From positions 1 to 16,701 of the forward strand of contig JAITBV010000207.1 of assembly GCA_031283395.1 (NCBI GenBank): a stretch of 16,701 nucleotides of DNA. The letters run 5' to 3'. The notes under the pieces are model-generated. The model was not told the DNA's origin, made no database searches, and saw only the letters and a list, made by a program, of their open reading frames with translations. This document shows positions 14,025 through 16,701 of this stretch, piece after piece. Both the position numbers and the translations under genes were made by a program. Numbering within the stretch: the first letter of the stretch is position 1; the number at the start of each line of letters is the position of its first letter. This DNA comes from Candidatus Adiutrix sp. (GTDB lineage Bacteria > Desulfobacterota > Desulfarculia > Adiutricales > Adiutricaceae).

Positions 14025-15079
14025 CGGCGGAGTTATGGGTGGAGTCTAAGAAGGAAGCGGCGCTTCCTCCGGCCCTGAAAATCGGCCCGGTGACCCTGGC
14101 CAACCCTTTTTTTCTGGCCCCCCTGGCCGGGCTAAGCGACTGGCCTTTCCGGCGGCTGGCCAAGGAAGCCGGGGCCGGCCTGACGGTCACGGAAATGGCC
14201 AGCGCCACGGCCCTGGCCCACCGGGGCCGGTCCACCCTGGCCCTCCTGGCCACCGACCCCGGGCTGGAAAAACCCTTCTGCGTCCAACTGTTCGGCAAAA
14301 ATCCCGACCATCTGGCCGAAGCGGCCCGGGCGGCCGTGGACCGGGGCGCGGACCTCATCGACTTCAACCTGGGCTGCCCGGCCCGCAAGGTCGTCGGCAG
14401 CGGGCACGGCGCGGCCCTGTTAAAGGACCCTCAAACCCTCCTGGTCCTGGTCCGGGCCCTGGTGCGGGCGGTGAACAAGCCCGTGACCGTCAAGACCCGG
14501 CCGGCCTTCGCCCCCGGGGTCGGGGCCACGGTGTTCGAACTCCTGCCCCGGCTGGTCGACGAAGGGGTGGCGGCCCTGACCCTCCATCCCCGCCCGGCTT
14601 CGGCCGGTTTCGCCGGGGAAGCCGATTGGAGCCTGGTGGCCCGCCTGGCGGAAAAATCACCCATACCCATCATAGGCAGCGGCGATATCACCAGCCCGGA
14701 ACAGGCCCTGGAGCGGCTGCGGAATTACGGCGCGGCCGCGGTCATGATAGGCCGGGGAGCCAGGGGCCGGCCCTGGCTCTTCCGGCAGTGCCTGGAGGTT
14801 TGGCGGGGCGAAACGGCCCGGGAGGAAACCCCGGCCGAAAGGCTGGCCACGGCTGAACGCCATGCCCGGCTGCTGGGAGAAATGATGGGCCCCAGGGCCG
14901 CCTTCAAGCTGCGGACAGTGCTGATGTGGTATGTCAAGGGCTGGCCCGGGGCGGCCGAATTCCGGGCCCGGATCTGCCGCGAGGAAAGCCTGGAGGCCCA
15001 GCTCGGCCTCCTGGCCGGGCTGGCCCGCCGCCAGGAAGAAGTTTGCCGACAAGTTAAGCCTGGCCCGGAACGACAGTAA
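14021..15079 (+). CDS. dusB: tRNA-dihydrouridine synthase (DusB-like)
   Basis: A 352-residue flavoenzyme that reduces uridines to dihydrouridine in tRNA using FMN and NADPH. The FMN barrel starts with FFLAPLAGLSDWPFRRL (30-46). FNLGCPARKVVGSGHGAALL (115-134) contains the catalytic cysteine C119. K158 in VKTR and H189 in LTLHPRP are the usual uridine and FMN contacts. GSGDI (219-223) and GRGARGRPWLF (244-254) form the phosphate-binding site. The helical C-terminal domain (from about 270) is present. The DusB subgroup is suggested by the motif style and by its ubiquity in these bacteria; another Dus subgroup cannot be excluded. The ATG overlaps the GH31-like stop by ATGA. It is the last gene of the unit, and no terminator hairpin follows. 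Confidence 0.93.
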   Translation: MTAELWVESKKEAALPPALKIGPVTLANPFFLAPLAGLSDWPFRRLAKEAGAGLTVTEMASATALAHRGRSTLALLATDPGLEKPFCVQLFGKNPDHLAEAARAAVDRGADLIDFNLGCPARKVVGSGHGAALLKDPQTLLVLVRALVRAVNKPVTVKTRPAFAPGVGATVFELLPRLVDEGVAALTLHPRPASAGFAGEADWSLVARLAEKSPIPIIGSGDITSPEQALERLRNYGAAAVMIGRGARGRPWLFRQCLEVWRGETAREETPAERLATAERHARLLGEMMGPRAAFKLRTVLMWYVKGWPGAAEFRARICREESLEAQLGLLAGLARRQEEVCRQVKPGPERQ

Positions 15080-15083
15080 AGAC

Positions 15084-15112
15084 TTGTCAAAACAGCCTTT
15101 TTGAATTAATAT
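15084..15112 (+). promoter_or_regulatory. Sigma70-type promoter for the phenol-lyase-like gene
   Basis: TTGTCA (15084-15089) and TAATAT (15107-15112) are separated by 17 bp, close to the sigma70 consensus, in an AT-rich gap between dusB and the next gene. Transcription should begin near 15119, leaving a leader of about 40 nt. The purine-rich GAGAGAGA at 15148-15155 is the likely ribosome binding site. No terminator precedes it, so read-through from dusB is possible. Confidence 0.7.
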
Positions 15113-15158
15113 GGCCCGAAATCGAGCTTTCACCTGAAACAACCTTAGAGAGAGAACC

Positions 15159-16622
15159 ATGCCTGAAGCAACCTGTTCCAAAATCGAATTCTTCTCCGGC
15201 GAAAAAGTTCCTCTGGAGATGCACAAGGTCCGCATGGTCCAACGCGTGGACCTGCCCCACATTGACGACCGCCTGGCCGCGGTCGCCGCGGCCGGCAACA
15301 ACACCTTTCTCCTGCGGAACCGCGACGTTTTCCTGGATATGCTCACCGACAGCGGCGTCAACGCCATGAGCGAAAACCAATATGCGGCCATGATGATCGC
15401 CGATGACAGCTATGCCGGCAGCGAAACGTTCTACCGCCTGGAAGCCACGCTGAAAGAAATGTTCGGCATCAAATACTTCCTGCCCGCCCACCAGGGGCGG
15501 GCCTGCGAGAATATCCTGGCCACGGCCTTGGTAACTCCCGGCTCAACGGTCATCACTAACTACCACTTCACCACCACCAAGGCCCATATCAACAGGCTGG
15601 GCGGCCAGGTCTACGAGGCCTTCGGGCCCGAGGCTCTGAACACGGTCAGCGACAACCCCTTCAAGGGCGATATGGACCTCGACCTGCTGGCCGCCAAAGT
15701 GGCCGAGCTCGGCCCGGAAAAAATCTCTTTCGTCCGCCTGGAGGCCGGCACCAACCTCATCGGCGGCCAGCCCGTTTCCCTGGCCAATATGCGCCGGGTC
15801 TCGGCCTTCTGCCGGGAAAAGAAGCTAATGCTGATCTTTGACGCCAGCTTATTGGCCGACAACCTCTATTTCATCAAGACCCGGGAAAAAAACGAAATGG
15901 AACGTTCCCTGGCCGATATCGTCCGGGAGATAGGCTCCCTGATGGACCTCAGCTACTTCTCGGCCCGCAAGCTCGGCTGCGCCCGGGGCGGCGGCCTGGT
16001 AACAGCCAGCGAAACTCTTTACAAGAAGCTCCGGGGGCTGGTGCCCCTCTTTGAAGGCTTTTTGACTTACGGCGGCATGTCGGTGCGGGAAATGGAGGCC
16101 CTCAATGTGGGGCTCCGCGAAACGCTGGACCTCCACGTCATCAGCCAGACCCCCATCTTCGTGGCCGCCCTGGGCCAGACCCTGACTGAAAAGGGCGTCC
16201 CGGTGGTGACCCCCTTCGGCGGCCTGGGCTGCCATATCGACGCCGGCCGTTTCGTGGATCATTTGCCCCAGGACAAGTATCCCGCCGCCGCCCTGGCCGC
16301 GGCGGTCTACCTGGCCAGCGGCGTCCGCGGCATGGAGCGCGGCACGCTCTCCGAAGCCCGCAACCCCGACGGCACCGAACAACACGCCCACATGGAACTG
16401 GTGCGCCTGGCCCTGCCCAAACGCGTCTTCACCCTCTCCCACGTCAAGTTCGTCGCCGACCGCCTGGCCTGGCTCCACAGCCACCGCCGACTCATAGGGG
16501 GCCTGGTCTTTGAAGAGGAGCCGGATATCCTGCGCTTTTTCTTCGGCCGGCTGCGGCCGGACTCCGACTGGCAGCAAAAACTGGCCGCCCAGTTCAGGGC
16601 CGATATGCCTTCCGGCTTTTAA
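15159..16622 (+). CDS. Tyrosine phenol-lyase/tryptophanase family PLP enzyme, divergent
   Basis: A 487-residue fold-type I PLP enzyme of the beta-eliminating lyase family, which splits tyrosine or tryptophan to phenol or indole, pyruvate and ammonia. SYAGSETFYRLE holds Y85 (TPL Tyr71). HQGRACEN gives R114 (Arg100). N199, D228 (FDAS) and the Schiff-base lysine K271 (SARK) match TPL Asn185, Asp214 and Lys257. T138, R394 (MERG), R416 and F460-F461 match TPL Thr124, Arg381, Arg404 and Phe448-449. Thr124 and Arg381 distinguish TPL from tryptophanase, so it is closer to TPL. However, the conserved Arg217 that contacts PLP O3' is Leu231, and SGKKD has become SARKL, so substrate and activity are uncertain. 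It has its own promoter and appears monocistronic. The protein is about 30 residues longer than the 456-residue Citrobacter TPL. Confidence 0.85.
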   Translation: MPEATCSKIEFFSGEKVPLEMHKVRMVQRVDLPHIDDRLAAVAAAGNNTFLLRNRDVFLDMLTDSGVNAMSENQYAAMMIADDSYAGSETFYRLEATLKEMFGIKYFLPAHQGRACENILATALVTPGSTVITNYHFTTTKAHINRLGGQVYEAFGPEALNTVSDNPFKGDMDLDLLAAKVAELGPEKISFVRLEAGTNLIGGQPVSLANMRRVSAFCREKKLMLIFDASLLADNLYFIKTREKNEMERSLADIVREIGSLMDLSYFSARKLGCARGGGLVTASETLYKKLRGLVPLFEGFLTYGGMSVREMEALNVGLRETLDLHVISQTPIFVAALGQTLTEKGVPVVTPFGGLGCHIDAGRFVDHLPQDKYPAAALAAAVYLASGVRGMERGTLSEARNPDGTEQHAHMELVRLALPKRVFTLSHVKFVADRLAWLHSHRRLIGGLVFEEEPDILRFFFGRLRPDSDWQQKLAAQFRADMPSGF

Positions 16623-16649
16623 GGCCTGAAAGGGCCATAAAAGCCGGAA
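16610..16649 (+). terminator. Long GAAA-capped hairpin over the stop codon of the phenol-lyase-like gene
   Basis: TTCCGGCTTTTA (16610-16621) pairs with TAAAAGCCGGAA (16638-16649). After one A-A mismatch, GGCC (16623-16626) pairs with GGCC (16633-16636), then a T-G pair closes a GAAA loop at 16628-16631. The stop codon (16620-16622) lies in the stem. No T run follows the stem, so termination or 3'-end protection are both possible; its position at the end of a single-gene unit favours an mRNA 3' end. Confidence 0.65.
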
Positions 16650-16656
16650 ATAACTC

Positions 16657-16686
16657 TTGACATTGATGTCATAATATTGCAATATT
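16657..16686 (+). promoter_or_regulatory. Promoter-like region at the right edge, for a gene beyond the window
   Basis: A perfect -35 hexamer TTGACA (16657-16662) is followed by AT-rich sequence. AATATT at 16681-16686 with an 18-bp spacer, or CAATAT at 16680-16685 with 17 bp, are candidate -10 boxes, both imperfect. The sequence ends before any start codon can be assigned to it, so the controlled gene is not visible. Confidence 0.5.
16658..16686. promoter_or_regulatory. Two adjacent perfect palindromes overlapping the promoter (operator candidates)
   Basis: TGACATTGATGTCA (16658-16671) has 6-bp inverted arms around TG and covers most of the -35 box. AATATTGCAATATT (16673-16686) is a 14-bp perfect palindrome on the -10 region. 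They are separated by one base. This layout fits binding by one or two dimeric repressors or activators. I cannot assign a regulator family from the sequence. Confidence 0.5.
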
Positions 16687-16701
16687 TCTAGCGAAGAAGT
16701 G

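Noticed and set aside
15118..15131. Imperfect palindrome GAAATCGAGCTTTC near the predicted start of transcription of the phenol-lyase-like gene
   Set aside because: Central positions do not pair and only short GAAA/TTTC arms remain, which is common by chance in AT-rich sequence.
15159..16622. Naming the last gene tryptophanase (tnaA)
   Set aside because: The residues that separate the two enzymes (TPL Thr124 and Arg381 positions) are Thr138 and Arg394, as in tyrosine phenol-lyase. The altered PLP-site residues argue against assigning either name with certainty.

Overview
The window is GC-rich and almost fully coding on the + strand. The bacterium is Gram-negative, because it carries waaA (Kdo transferase for lipopolysaccharide), a periplasmic M48 protease with TPRs and a SecB-like export chaperone. 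The gene set (aspartokinase with two ACT domains, a radical SAM/DUF2344 fusion beside RNase G, a CheZ-like protein, a tyrosine phenol-lyase-like enzyme) and the sequence style suggest a Deltaproteobacterium (Desulfobacterota). That assignment is an inference from protein character, not a phylogenetic result. I see no tRNA, rRNA, CRISPR array, insertion sequence or phage gene.

Transcription unit 1 (about 1-5643): the 3' end of aspartate kinase (lysC), nadD (NAD synthesis), rsfS (ribosome silencing factor), an M48/TPR periplasmic protease, a small exported protein of unknown function, a stand-alone isopropylmalate/isocitrate/malate-type dehydrogenase, and a CheZ-like protein. lysC-nadD-rsfS-protease are separated by 4 bp or overlap by ATGA. 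The unit ends in a perfect 8-bp hairpin (5644-5663), followed by an AT-rich promoter-like stretch.

Transcription unit 2 (5730-15079): a fused radical SAM protein, RNase G (rng), a SecB-like chaperone, waaA, a secreted GH31-like protein with eroded catalytic motifs, and dusB (tRNA dihydrouridine synthase). All gaps are 31 bp or less and two junctions are ATGA overlaps. The unit joins RNA processing and modification to envelope building. A 13-bp stem with a GAAA loop lies between the radical SAM gene and rng.

Transcription unit 3 (15159-16622): one gene of the tyrosine phenol-lyase/tryptophanase family. It has a good sigma70-type promoter in front (TTGTCA-17-TAATAT) and a long GAAA-capped hairpin over its stop codon. 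The last 60 bases hold another AT-rich promoter-like region with two adjacent perfect palindromes, so a regulated gene probably starts just beyond the window.

Nothing here is an obvious new multi-gene system. The best leads are local: a probable internal start for an aspartokinase beta subunit, an orphan CheZ-like gene with a 12-C run, the hairpin ahead of rng, the GH31-like protein with altered active site, and the phenol-lyase-like enzyme that lacks a conserved PLP-contacting arginine.
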